NCBI GenBank assembly: GCA_009193035.1
Contig: SWDT01000108.1
Coordinates: forward strand, 242,457 to 306,456
Length of the DNA stretch: 64,000 bases
Source of the DNA: Halicephalobus mephisto
Taxonomy: Eukaryota; Nematoda; Chromadorea; Rhabditida; Panagrolaimidae
Direction of reading: 5' to 3'
The translations under genes and the position numbers were made by a program. The notes under the pieces were generated by a model. It did not search any database, was not told where the DNA came from, and worked only from the letters and a program-made list of their open reading frames with translations. Below, in pieces: positions 50,552 through 61,045 of this stretch (position 1 is its first letter; every line of letters begins with the position of its first letter).

Positions 50552-51390
50552 ATGTTTTTTGCTTCTTCCGGGAAAGTATCAGCTTTATCAGATCCATTTC
50601 ACGGAAGAAGATTGAATCCAGGAAAGAATTTTGCCACTCAAAGAGTAAGTTTAAAATTTTAGGTAAAAATTAATTTCATTTTTAGTGGAATTTAATATTG
50701 GGAGTTTTCTACGAACAGATGCCGTTGAAGAGACACTGGAAGCTGCTCTGGCCGTACGACAACTCGTTCACAGGAAGGGAAGCGGTCGAGTTCCTCCTTA
50801 GGGTCCTCCCGAAGCTGGTCATCAACACCCAGATTTACCGTTCTAATTGTTTCTTACTACTTCAGAAATTCATGAAAGAAAGACTGATATTCAACCCACG
50901 AAATCCGAAGGATACTAAGTTCCACGACGACAGCACTATATATAGATTCGACTCAGAAAGGATACTGGAAGAACTTCGAAAAACTGCCGACTCTTCATTC
51001 ATGGATTCCTCTTTTCCGTAAGATTTCCAATTCTCTACTTCTTTAACCACTTATTTCAGCTATTATTGCCCTCCCAGACAGTATGCTTCCTGCGACGACA
51101 TCGCTTCTGACGGCGAGAACTTAGGCCTATCGAGGACGTCTTCCTTCAGAAGCCCTTCGTTCCGGAGACCTCGTAACCTCTTCTCATCCTTTCGTCAACG
51201 TAAAGGCCCTCCAGTATTCTCTCCTCCCCCACCTCCAAGGTCCAACCCTCCTCCAACTGGCGGTCAACGGACTCCCCTCGTTCTCGTTCATCAAGAAAAT
51301 TGTTTTTCTCATAGTCAGCTTCATCGTAAAAGATTTTTCGAGGGTTCTAGTTCCTCTATCCCTTGCAAACTCCCGAGAACTTCTTCCTAA
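50552..51390 (+). CDS. DEP-domain protein (DEPDC1/LET-99-like)
   Basis: Exons 50552-50644, 50686-51017, 51060-51390; 251 residues with 41- and 42-bp introns. Residues 32-120 form a DEP domain: WNLILGVFYEQMPLKRHWK, FTGREAVEFLL, a helix with FLLLQKFMKERLI, and the closing FHDDSTIYRF, which is the DEPDC1/LET-99 subtype (MPLK..R and LY/IYRF). The C-terminal 110 residues are Ser/Pro-rich and disordered. LET-99 and its relatives act at the cortex in spindle and G-protein signalling (family knowledge), but the length here is short and a precise orthologue cannot be named. Confidence 0.8.
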
Positions 51391-51484
51391 ATCTTATATA
51401 ACACTGGTACCTCTAAGATACAGGTATAGTTATGTCTTTCCTACTCGTAAAAATGTTAATTATAAATGAAACAAGACCTATAAG

Positions 51485-53384
51485 TTACAAGGTTTGATGG
51501 CCGCTGACACCGAGGACGAACTTGTAGTAGCCGGCGTTCATCTGCTCCAGGATGATGAATGTAATGACGGTGTGAGGTCCAAGACGCATATAGTAAGGAG
51601 TAAAGCCCTTCCAGAGCGAAAAGAATCCTTCGTTTTTGACGACTTTGGAAAGAACGTCAATCGCTCCTTTGTACTCCGGTTTACCGTCGATTATCCGCAT
51701 GTTTTGGATTCTAGTTTTGGCAATATCCACAGGCATGCTGGCGATCGTTGTAGCTAATCCAGAAATCATAGAACTGAGGAAATGACAGAAGATTCCGTCT
51801 TTGACATATCCAGAACTGAGAATCGCTTGTTTCGCTTGAGAGTAAGTGGCGAGTTGAGCAGCATTAACAACCATGGCTCGACCGACAGTGGGACCACATC
51901 CCTAGGAGATTAGGATTAAAATTGATATATGAAACAAGGCTCTGGGACCATTACTTTCGTCAATTTCGGCTGATTTTGAAGTTTTTTTGCTTTTAAATTA
52001 GTTTTTTAGTGAATTAATTGGCATGTTAGGCTAATCCAGGTGTTCAAAAGATTGGATTAAAAAGATAAAAAAGAATAATGCTGTGAAATCGATAAGTTTC
52101 AAGAAAATAAATATTATAAAAGTCCGTTTTCCCTTTTAGATCGGTCTTTTCAGTCACTTGATTGGCATTTTAGGCTATTCCAGAGACTAACAATACTAGT
52201 TAGAAAAGATAAAAAATGACACTATTGCGGAATATGGGGAACGATCGTCACAGGGACAAAAGTCCCCAAGGAAGCAACTACCACAGAACCATGGGAAACA
52301 ACTTACTCTCCAAAGTGCTGTTAATCCTTCTTCTCTGAAGATTCTGATGATGGCATCGAAGACGTTTTTGTAGTTTCTTCGTTGTTCTACAGGCAATCTT
52401 CCGTCTCCAGTCATCCTGATCAGGGCGACTTCTGTAGGATTTCCGACGAAGGATCCCACGGCTCCGGCGGACATCCCGAGGACGGCTTTGGTGGCGAAAG
52501 ATGGAGCCCCATCTTTGCTGGCCATCTCGAATAACCAAGTGTAAATCCCCAATCTGGTGGTTGTGTAACTTGCTTGTCTAGCTAATCCGGCAGACAGTCC
52601 ATTGTAAACGGCGAATAGTCCTTCATTAGCCACAATCGATCTCAAGGCGTGGAAACTAGACCGATATTCCTTCTTTCCAGAAGTTCCCGACAATTGCATC
52701 CGGTTTTTCACCAAATCTAAGGGCTGAACGAACAACGTTGCTCCCATCCTGAAACAATTGCAAAAATCCATATATAAAAACCACCCATATATGGACAGTA
52801 CGACAGTTGGTCCCGTTTTTCTCTTTTTGCACTGATTTCGGACTTTTTTCTTTTTAAATTAATTTTTTCTTACTTAACTGAGATATTGAGTTAATTATAG
52901 AAAAAATTAATATAAAAACGAAATAAATGAGATATTGCGGAAAAGAAAGGAGCAATTGTCGTGCAGCTCCTCCAGCGACGTTTGCTCCCCGTTTTTCTCC
53001 TTTTCGAAATTTTAAAATTAATATTTCCTATTTAATTAAAATATTGAGTTAATTTAATTATAGAAAAAATTAATATAAAAATGAAATAAATGAGATATTG
53101 CGGAAAAGGAAACGAATGTCGTACAATTCTTTTGATTTGCATTGATTTCGGGATTTTTTCTTTTTAAATTAATTTTTCCTATTTAATTAAGATATTGAGT
53201 TAATTTAAATATAGAAAAAATTAATATAAAAATGAAATAAATTATATATTGCAAAATAGAAGGGAGCAAATACCGCTGGGGATCGACTGCCGTAAAGTTC
53301 ATATATGACTTACCCTGCTAATCCTCCGAAAGCGAATTTCACACCATTAGGAATTGTGGCCGGCTTGGGTTTTTCCGTCGTCAT
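51485..53384 (-). CDS. misc-1: Mitochondrial 2-oxoglutarate/malate carrier (MISC-1-like, SLC25A11)
   Basis: Exons 53384-53314, 52748-52307, 51901-51485; 309 residues. Three SLC25 repeats each carry a Px(D/E)xx(K/R) signature: QPLDLVKNRMQ, NPTEVALIRMTGDG and MPVDIAKTRIQ. KFAFGG-AGMGATLFVQPLDLVKNRM and RLPVEQRRNY are near-identical to the oxoglutarate carrier branch, which exchanges 2-oxoglutarate for malate across the inner membrane. Convergent with the DEP gene (94 bp between stops) and divergent from DJ-1. The second repeat has E rather than D, as in the family. Confidence 0.95.
52815..53295. repeat. Three tandem ~150-bp repeats in carrier intron 1
   Basis: Units share TTTGCACTGATTTCGG, TTTTTAAATTAATTTTT, GATATTGAGTTAATT and TAATATAAAAACGAAAT with the array at 49.6-49.9 kb. 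Each unit ends with a short GC-rich tail (GGAGCAATTGTCGTGCAGCT-type). Possibly a SINE-like or internally deleted element, amplified in place. Confidence 0.7.
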
Positions 53385-54187
53385 CTTGATTGCCAATCTT
53401 CAGAAAAAATAGGCAAAATCTGAACGTGTCAAAACTGAAAAAAATTCGAATGGAAAAACTGACTCAAGCCGCAGTACGTACGCAAAGACTGGCCAGTATT
53501 TTCCACAACAAGTTTAGAATTTTATTTTTTTGTTCGGTACAATAGTCCCCTCTGGAATCACTGGCAATACTCCGAAAATTTTTCTAGTTTTATCTGGTAA
53601 AACTACACTTGTTCTACTTTGATTTTTGCGATTTTTGTCCGTTGTTTTGAATTTTTCGTTTTTATTTAATAAAATTTTTTTGAATTTTTTGTTTTTATTT
53701 AATAAAATTTGAATTTTTTAGGATTTTCTAGAATTTAGAGAATTTTTTAAGATTTTTCAGAATCCAGAAATTTCCGAAACTTGAAATTTTAGAAGTTTTT
53801 ATAAAAATTTAGAATTTCGTAATTTTTTATTTTTACAAAAATGTAATTTTAAAAGTTTATATATTGTTTATTTTAATTTTGGAAGTTTTTATATATGTTT
53901 GAACATTCGTGTCGAGATGATTTCGTAAAAATGTTTTAATTTTTATATTACTTTGATTTTAGAAGTTTTTGTAAAATTTAGAATTTCGTAATTTTTTGTT
54001 TTTATAAAAATGTAATTTTAAAAGTTTATATATTTGAACATTCGTGTAGAGAGGATTTCGCAATTTTTACAATAATTTAATTCTAAAAAGATTTTATAAC
54101 GATCTGAAAATTCGTGTCGAGATGATTTCGTGGTGTTTTTCTTTTTTCTAGTATTGTTTGTTTTTAGATTGCTAAAATCCATCGAAA
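53385..54187. other. Divergent spacer between carrier and DJ-1 genes
   Basis: Bases 53385-53600 are mixed sequence and probably hold both promoters. 53690-54150 contains three copies of ATTCGTGT(C/A)GAGA(T/G)GATTTC separated by T-rich text, the same word family as at 8.1 and 25.6 kb. Confidence 0.5.
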
Positions 54188-55073
54188 ATGACGAAAAAAG
54201 CTCTGATTATTGCTTTTCCCGACGCTGAAGACATCGAATTGACCACCACTGTTGACGTTCTTCGTCGAGGCGAAGTTGAAGTAAGTTTTCCCTTCTGAAA
54301 TGCCCCTTAATCATTTTTCCAGGTTACTGTTGCTAATCTTCTAAACGAAAACACTTTCAAATGTGCTCGTGGAACTGTTATTATCCCGGATGCTTTGTTT
54401 AAAGATATAGAAGAAAAAGAATTTGATGCCGTACTTGTTCCCGGAGGATCCGGAAGTATGAAGGTCGCCGAAGTAAGTTTTTATATCAAATTTCTTTAGT
54501 TTCCATATATCGAAATTATCTGATTTTCATATATCGAAATTATTTGGATTTTATATATCGAAATTCTTTAGTTTTCGTATATCAAAACCACTTAATTTTC
54601 ATATATTAAAGTTACTTCATTTTCCTATATCGGAATTATTTGATTTTCATATATTAAAATTGACCGTTATATATCAAAACCACTTAATTTTCATTTGTTT
54701 TTCAGAATGAACACCTAGGAAAAATCCTACGTCGTCATGAAGGTGCTGGGAAAATCGTCGGAGCTATTTGTGCTGCTCCTTATGTTTTTACCGTTCATGG
54801 TATCGGAAAAGATGGACAAATTACATCTCATCCGACTGTAAAAGACAAAATTGTCGCTGCTAGTAGGTTTATTTTATTTTTATTGTTTTTAAAATATGGA
54901 ATTTAGACTATAACTATGTCGACACGGATCCGGTCGTGGTTTCCAAAAACATCGTCACCAGTCGCGGTCCCGGCACGGCCATGGACTTTGGGTTGAAGCT
55001 TGTCGAGCTGTTGGTTGACAAACAGACGGCCCAAAAAATTGCGGATGCCATGCTTTACCAAATCCGCATCTAG
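54188..55073 (+). CDS. djr-1: DJ-1/PARK7 homologue
   Basis: Exons 54188-54280, 54323-54472, 54706-54862, 54907-55073; 188 residues, the family's usual length. KKALIIAFPDAEDIELTTTVDVLRR carries the conserved acidic residue near position 18; GAICAAP supplies the nucleophilic cysteine (human Cys106), and VPGG, SHPTVKD and TSRGPGTAMDFGL complete the DJ-1/PfpI fold. Members are redox sensors with reported glyoxalase/deglycase activity. The acidic loop before the cysteine and the downstream histidine (HGIGKDG) are conserved. Introns of 42-233 bp, the second an array of TTTTCATATATCAAAATTA. Confidence 0.95.
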
Positions 55074-56458
55074 GCCTAAAAGTTCACAAATACCTTATGC
55101 CAGTGATTTGATATATCAATGTTTACTATTTATAATGGTTTGCAACTGTTTGCTTTTTATAAAAGTAAAATAAATCCAGATGTTTGTTTTTTCAAGAACC
55201 CTAAAAACAAACACGACCTTGAGAACAAAATGAGAACAGTTTTTCCTCAGTTGTCAATACTGGCCAGGCTTTCGTTTTTCAATTGTGGAAACTTGTTTCA
55301 ACCAAACTTTCTATTATTGGTTGTGTTATTGTTACCAAATTTTCCATTCCATGCAGAAAGTTTTTGCTCTCGACGGTTGTTTCAAAAGATGGCTCGTATA
55401 AAAAGGCAAAACTGGGAATATTTAACAGGGTTTGCCAGATGTTTTTATTTCTGATTTTTATTTTATTGGTAATTTTGGTTGATTCATTTCCAACTATTGG
55501 CCAAACCTTTTTTTGTTTACTTGATTTTTTTATCTTTTTAATGATTCACATTTGATTTTTATCTGGCTTTGATTTTTCATTCGACGGGTATCGTTTATCG
55601 GCCAGATGTTCCTTAAAATTGTTGTTCTTTAGACTTTTATTTTTTCGAAAAACTTGAGCATTTCGTCATCCGACCCGTTTTGCGATTTATTTTTGTTTTT
55701 TTATACTTTGTTTGTCCGTCAATCAGGCCTATAGTTTATTTTTAAGTTTAGCCTAAGAAATCCCCTCAGGAAAATTGATGGATTTCGACTCGAGGAAAAC
55801 GTATAAAACGCGTTTCGTGAAAATCCAAATATTCGAAATATATGGATTTCGAAATCGTGAAAACATCGTGTTTTGTCCAATCCTATAGATAATCCTGGGA
55901 TTGTTGATTTTAGAACAGGTAAATCTTTGAACGAACAAGGACTTTAGGTTATCCAGAAGCCCCAGATTCACGTTTCTGAAGTTGCAATCGCTTCAAGAAA
56001 GATCTTTGACAGAAATCTTCAAAGAAAGATATCCAGTATATAAAAATCTTCGCAGAAGGATTTTCGATATATAAAAAATCTTGAAAAAGAACTTTTATAT
56101 ATAAAAAAAATCTTAATTTTTATATATAAAAAAATCCTAGGTTTTATATATAAAAAAATCTTAGTTTTTATATATAAAAATAAAAAAGGATTTTGATATA
56201 TCGGAATTCCTTGAGAAAGATTTTTGATATAAAAACTCCGAGAAATTTCATCAAGAAGAAAAAGTTCAACAAGATGAGCGACCACCTCGACCATGTCAGT
56301 TTTTGTCCTTTGGCTTGTTTGGATCCTTTGTCCCTTTGCTTTTTTGGTTCCTGCAGTCATCTCCCTTAATTTTTACACTTCGTGATTTATTTTTATTTTT
56401 ATTTTTTTAAAAATAATTATTTCAGAAAAAACCGTTTTCTCTTCGTAAACCAGAAACC
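55074..56458. other. Spacer between DJ-1 and serpin; possible serpin leader exon
   Basis: 55100-55650 is mixed AT-rich sequence without a recognisable gene. 56030-56230 is a AAAATCTTTTATATATAAAA tandem array. At 56293 an ATG opens a strongly hydrophobic frame (MSVFVLWLVWILCPFAFLVPA) that could be a signal-peptide exon joined to the frame at 56426, but its donor would be the weak GTCATC. The acceptor TTATTTCAG at 56417-56425, 33 bp before the serpin ATG, could instead be a spliced-leader site. Confidence 0.4.
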
Positions 56459-59400
56459 ATGAGTGTCGGAACGGCTGTCCCGATCGCTCCAATAATCGAA
56501 GCTCAATCGGATTTTGCTCTTAATCTTTTAAGAACCCAAAATGCCCTCGAAAGTACCATCTTTTCTCCTGTTTCTATTTCCATCGCTTTGGCCATGACCG
56601 TTCTTGGAGCCAAGGAAGAAACTGCTCGTCAAATCCGCAATGCCATCGCCAAAGGTCAGTTTTTAAATTTCTGTTGAATCGAGTACCCTATCCTTAGAGA
56701 GAAGCACAACCAATAGGGGGCAATTGGTCTTGAACGGATTTTCTTATTACTGACAAGAGAGCATTTGGTCCCGGATGGAATTTTTTATTTTCGATAAGAG
56801 AGCGCTTGGTCCCGAACGGATTCTTTTATTATTAACGAGGTAACATACAATTTCTCTTGACGGGAATTGTTATGTTTTATGACGTGTGCCAAGTTTGACA
56901 CAGATTTTTGTATTGTGCCTTAGGCATCTGTTGGGTAAACCTTTTCTACAATATCCACTTTTCTCATCGGTATGTAGGACACTCAGACCAACAGATACAA
57001 CAATTTCCAACATTTAAAATACCACTGATTTTTTCCAATAGAATACTGTAGTGTTGGGATTTCTTCCATATCCATGGGGGTTTTAATCCTTAACTTTCAT
57101 TCCTTCGATAGTTATATATCCTGTGTACTCCAGTCTAGAGACTTCTAAATCCCCTTAGAAAAGGCATTTCTAAAATGCTGATTACGAAATCATCATTTAA
57201 AACTGAAACTTTAGATTACTATAGTTTCTAAAAACTCACTTCGAGGTGATTTGATAAAAAATTAGTTCAATTTTTGATTTTAGATAATTTCGTAATTGCT
57301 TACATTACAAAAATTAAAAACTATTTCAATTTTAAAAAAAATTAATTTTTAATTTCTGTAATATATGATCAATTACAAAATTATCTAAAATCAAAAATTA
57401 AACTATTTTAATTTTAAAAAAATTTATTTTTGATTTTTACAATAATTACAATTGTTCGATGAAATCTCTAGATTTCGAAATCCACATTGAAGTAATTTCG
57501 TAACAATAGTTGTTTTAATTTCTATGATTGTAATACGAAATTTCAGATTCCACTGATGAGGAACTTCATGCTCATTTTTCTCAACTTGTGAACACCCTCA
57601 AGTCTGGAAATTTGAACGTCACTTTGGACGCTGCTAACAGAGTTTACGTCAAAAATGCTTATCAACTTCTGGATTCTTACGTTGAAGATGTCAAAAAATA
57701 TTATGGAGGAGAATTGGAACAAGTTGATTTTACTGATTCACAAGGTACTGCGAAGAAAATCAATCAATTTGTCGAAGAAGTCACTAGAAATAAAATTAAA
57801 AATTTAATTAGTCCGGATTCTTTGGATGATTTGACTCGTGTTGTGCTTATTAATGCCATTTATTTCAAAGGAGATTGGGCAATTCCGTTCAAAGCAGAAA
57901 AAACGATTGAAAATCATGATTTTTTTTTGAATGAAAATGAAACTAAAAAAGTTGCCATGATGCAACAAGAAGATGATTTTGCATATTATGAAAACAATGA
58001 CTATCAAGTTCTCGGACTTCCTTATTCTGGAAAACAAGTTTACATGTATGTGATTTTGCCTCGTGAAAAAAATGGTCTTCAGAATTTGTTGGAAAATTTA
58101 AATGGTCCTATTTTGGCTCAACTTTTGCAAAAAAGAGGAAAAACAAAAGTTAATGTTAAACTTCCACGATTTAAAATTGAATCATCTTTCGAATTGACTA
58201 GTACTTTGAAGCACCTTGGAATCACGGATGTCTTCAGTGACGACGCTGATCTCAGTGGAATTACAGAAAATCGTGAACTTAAAGTTTCTCAAGTTGTTCA
58301 TAAAGCTTTTGTTGAGGTAGGTTTTTGATTTTTTATATTTTTGTAAATAATTTTTGTTTTTGTGAGCTTTTTTTTGTTCTTTAGGTCAACGAAAAAGGTG
58401 CTGAAGCTGCTGCTGCTACAGGGATTACTATAAGATTGACAAGTGCACGTCCTTTTCATCCTCCGCAAAAAATTAAATTTCATGCAGATCATCCGTTTAT
58501 ATATGTATTAATAGATAATTCTGGAAATCAGTTATTCACTGGAAAATTTGCTGGATAATTTTTTAAAATTTGTTTAAATTTTCTTTGATACTTGTCTTTT
58601 TTGGATTAATGAAAAAAGTACTGAAGCCGCTGTTGCCACGGGGGTTATTAATAGTAGTAGATCGCATCTTGATTATCTTCCAAAAAATCGAATTTCGTTC
58701 TGGTCATATGTTAACAAATAACTCTGAAAATTACTATAGTTCGGGATTTAATGATTTTTAGTGAATAATTTTTGTCTTTTAACTGATTTAAAATAGTTTA
58801 ATTTTATTATTATCTTTTTTGGATTAATGAAAAAGGTACTGAAGCCGCTGTTGCCACAGGGGTTATTAATAGTAGTAGATCGCATCTTGATTATCTTCCA
58901 AAAAATTAAATTTTGTTCTGGTCATATGTTAACAAATAACTCTAAAAATTATTCACTAAAAATAGTTAAATAATGAACTATAATAATTTTTGTCTTTTAA
59001 CTGATTTAAAATAGTTTAATTTTATTAGTATTCGTCTTTTTTAGGTTAATGAGAAAGGAACTGAAGCTGCTGCTGCCACAGGAGTTATTGTGAAGAGTAG
59101 AATGCGTCCTATTCGTCCTCCAAAGAAAATCGAATTTCATGCAGATCATCCATTTTTGTATACTGTAGTCGATGAAAAAACGCATCTTCTTTTTTTTGGA
59201 ATTTATTCTGCCTGATTCTAAATTTTGTCTTCTAGTGGGATTAGTTATGGATAAACTGGATTTCTTATTTTTCCAATTTCTAAATAACTAAATTACTGTA
59301 ATTTTTAAAACTAAAAATATTAGATTTTTATTTTTGTTGAAATTTGTGGTCGTCTTTGTGTACTGTAATCGAGGAAGAATATTTTTTTGGAATTTAGTTT

Positions 59401-59882
59401 TGTCCTTTTCAAATTTCAATAATGGATAAAATAGGATAACTTTGTTGGTTTTTTCCAGGTGAACGAGAAAGGAACAGAAGCTGCTGGGGCTACGGGAGTC
59501 GTCATCAGAACGAAGATGCTCGTTTTTGCTGAGAAATTCACCGCAGATCATCCATTTTTGTATGTCATTGCAGACGAAGAAGGACGTCCACTATTTTCTG
59601 GACTTTATTCTTCCTAAGTTCATCCTCAGTTATCTTGCTTTTAATTTTTAAAAATAAAATATTTAATTTTCATTCGAAATTTTAAAATTAATCGATTTGT
59701 AGGTAAACGAAGAAGGAACAGAAGCCGCTGCAGCTACAGGAATCCAATTCCGACTTCTGTCAGCAGATATCGATCTTCCTCCTCCAGAATTCCACGCTGA
59801 TCATCCATTTACGTACTTCATCGTCGACAAAAATGAAGGGGATATTCTGTTTTCAGGATCCGTCGTTGACGAATTTCAATAA
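56459..59882 (+). CDS. Serpin with four alternative C-terminal (reactive-loop) exons
   Basis: Constant exons 56459-56654 and 57547-58316 encode residues 1-322 of a clade-typical serpin ([58 protein letters not shown]). They end at phase 0 just before the reactive loop. Four intact terminal exons follow, each starting VNE(K/E)G(A/T)EAA(A/G)AT with its own acceptor and stop: 58385-58558, 59045-59215, 59459-59617, 59703-59882. All retain the small-residue hinge needed for loop insertion, so each isoform should be an active inhibitor; 52-59 residues per cassette give about 375-381 residues in total. The N-terminal Met lacks a signal peptide unless the 56293 leader is used. The alternative use is inferred from structure, as in Manduca serpin-1. 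Confidence 0.93.
58385..58558 (+). CDS. Serpin alternative last exon 1
   Basis: 57 residues plus TAA after acceptor TTCTTTAG. Counting from the hinge as in antitrypsin (GTEAAGAM...P1), P1 falls on Thr/Leu in IRLTSARP (P3 Arg). Ends LFTGKFAG, the s5B strand. Confidence 0.88.
   Translation, partial: VNEKGAEAAAATGITIRLTSARPFHPPQKIKFHADHPFIYVLIDNSGNQLFTGKFAG
58596..58945 (+). pseudogene. Two decayed reactive-loop exons
   Basis: Copies at about 58596-58728 and 58817-58945 retain AATGAAAAAAGTACTGAAGC and GCCGCTGTTGCCAC, but the acceptor TTTTTTAGGT has become TTTTTTGGAT in both, and downstream frames are shifted with early stops. The two are ~93% identical to each other, i.e. duplicated after the acceptor was lost. 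Confidence 0.8.
59045..59215 (+). CDS. Serpin alternative last exon 2
   Basis: 56 residues plus TGA after TTTTTTAG. Predicted P1-P1' Arg-Met in [11 protein letters not shown], which suggests trypsin-like targets. Ends LLFFGIYSA. Confidence 0.88.
   Translation, partial: VNEKGTEAAAATGVIVKSRMRPIRPPKKIEFHADHPFLYTVVDEKTHLLFFGIYSA
59340..59395 (+). pseudogene. Fragment of another reactive-loop exon
   Basis: GTCTTTGTGTACTGTAATCG with GAGGAAGAATATTTTTTTGGAATTTA resembles the 3' third of alternative exon 2 ([17 protein letters not shown]) but lacks the hinge half and reading frame. Confidence 0.55.
59459..59617 (+). CDS. Serpin alternative last exon 3
   Basis: 52 residues plus TAA after TTTTTCCAG. 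Predicted P1-P1' Lys-Met in [11 protein letters not shown]. Hinge EAAGATG. Ends LFSGLYSS. Confidence 0.88.
   Translation: MNEKGTEAAGATGVVIRTKMLVFAEKFTADHPFLYVIADEEGRPLFSGLYSS
59703..59882 (+). CDS. Serpin alternative last exon 4
   Basis: 59 residues plus TAA after GATTTGTAG. Predicted P1-P1' Leu-Ser in [14 protein letters not shown], which suggests chymotrypsin- or elastase-like targets. Ends [12 protein letters not shown]. Confidence 0.88.
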   Translation, partial: VNEEGTEAAAATGIQFRLLSADIDLPPPEFHADHPFTYFIVDKNEGDILFSGSVVDEFQ

Positions 59883-59916
59883 TTGTGGTTGGATACATCT
59901 ACAATATATTCTCTAA

Positions 59917-60237
59917 TTTTAGAATTATTAATTGTAATTCGGCTTATTACGTAGTTGTAGAAAAGTACTGTATACTACGGTAATCCCCAAAGTACGGTCT
60001 ACAATTCGAACTATCGACGATATTTTTGGAGGTTCTGCTTCAGAAGTTACAACGAAAAAAATTGTGAAATTTCGTGTTTTGAAAAACTTCGTATTTTTTG
60101 GTTGTAACTTCTGAAGCAGAACCTCCAGAAATATCGTCGATAGTTTGAATTCTAGACCGTACTTTGGAGATTACTGTAATCTACAGTACTTTTCTATTAC
60201 TGTGTAATAAACCGAATTACAATTAATAATTCTAAAA
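59917..60237. repeat. Near-perfect 137-bp-arm hairpin 3' of the serpin
   Basis: Arms 59917-60053 and 60101-60237 are inverted copies with about 90% complementarity (shared blocks TTTTAGAATTATTAATTGTA, AGAAAAGTACTGTA, CCAAAGTACGGTCTA, ATATCGTCGATAGTT with complement, CTGCTTCAGAAGTTACAAC); loop 47 bp. Either a MITE-type foldback or an extended terminator/dsRNA source. No clear target duplication. Confidence 0.85.
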
Positions 60238-60683
60238 CTGTGTACCGTGCATTTATTCAAGATAATCTGAGCTTTTTTAAACTTCTAGTTTTGGTGTAAA
60301 TGAAACCTTCAGAATACAACTTGATCACGAGAAATTCGTAAAACCGAATTTGGGAAATTTTTGATTTCGAGTTAATTTGAAGAAATAAAAAAATTAGGAA
60401 ATTTACAGACATTCAACTTTGATAAAACACAACATTCGGAAAAAATTTTCCAAGACTAAAAATAAAAAACTTGATGTGTGAAATTTGGACTTTGAGTGAA
60501 CACAGCAACAGCTGAAGAAAAATCATTGGTGTGCTTAGGAATATTGATGGAACACTGACAGTTGGAGTGAATTTGTTAAAACAAGGGAGAGGTAAACCAA
60601 TGATGTAAGAAGACCGGAACGTTGATGGAACAACAATAATTGAATCAAATTAAAAAATGAGGGAGAAAGTAAAATAAATAATA

Positions 60684-60753
60684 CAGTCGAACTTTGTTAT
60701 AACATACGTTTTTCCCAGTTCCAAGGGGGGTATCTAATATCGAAGTTCTACTG
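60684..60753. mobile_element. 70-bp mini-MITE
   Basis: CAGTCGAACTTTGTTATAAC at the left and CGAAGTTCTACTG at the right are inverted, with TA on both sides; apparently the two ends of a family member with the interior deleted. Confidence 0.65.
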
Positions 60754-60764
60754 TACTTTATATA

Positions 60765-61045
60765 CAGTAAAACTTGGGTACAAGATACCTCCGTTATAAG
60801 ATATGTTGGGTTATAGCATACGGTGTGAGTGAGTTTAGTTAGTTTGTCTGCAAATTTATCCCTGCTATAATATATCCTTTATTATAAGATACGTTTTCCC
60901 CGGTCTCAAGGGGGTATCTAATATCCAAGGATATGTTATACCAGAGGTGAATTTGAAGGCAAATTAACCAAAGTCATTCACTCACACCATATGCTATAAC
61001 ACAAGATATCTTATAGCGGAGATATTTTATATCCAAGTTCCACTG
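60765..61045. mobile_element. MITE with CAGT(G)(G)AACTT ends
   Basis: 281 bp flanked by TA. Left CAGTAAAACTTGGGTACAAG and right ATATCCAAGTTCCACTG are inverted; the inner TATAAGATATG and TATAGCATACGGTGTGAGTGA blocks are also mirrored (CTCACACCATATGCTATAAC near 60980). Member of the same class as 477-723. Confidence 0.75.

Noticed and set aside
55119..55555. Overlapping plus-strand frames of 90-111 codons after DJ-1
   Set aside because: Phe/Leu/Ile-rich, overlapping each other, no splice signals or recognisable motif; probably 3' flank.
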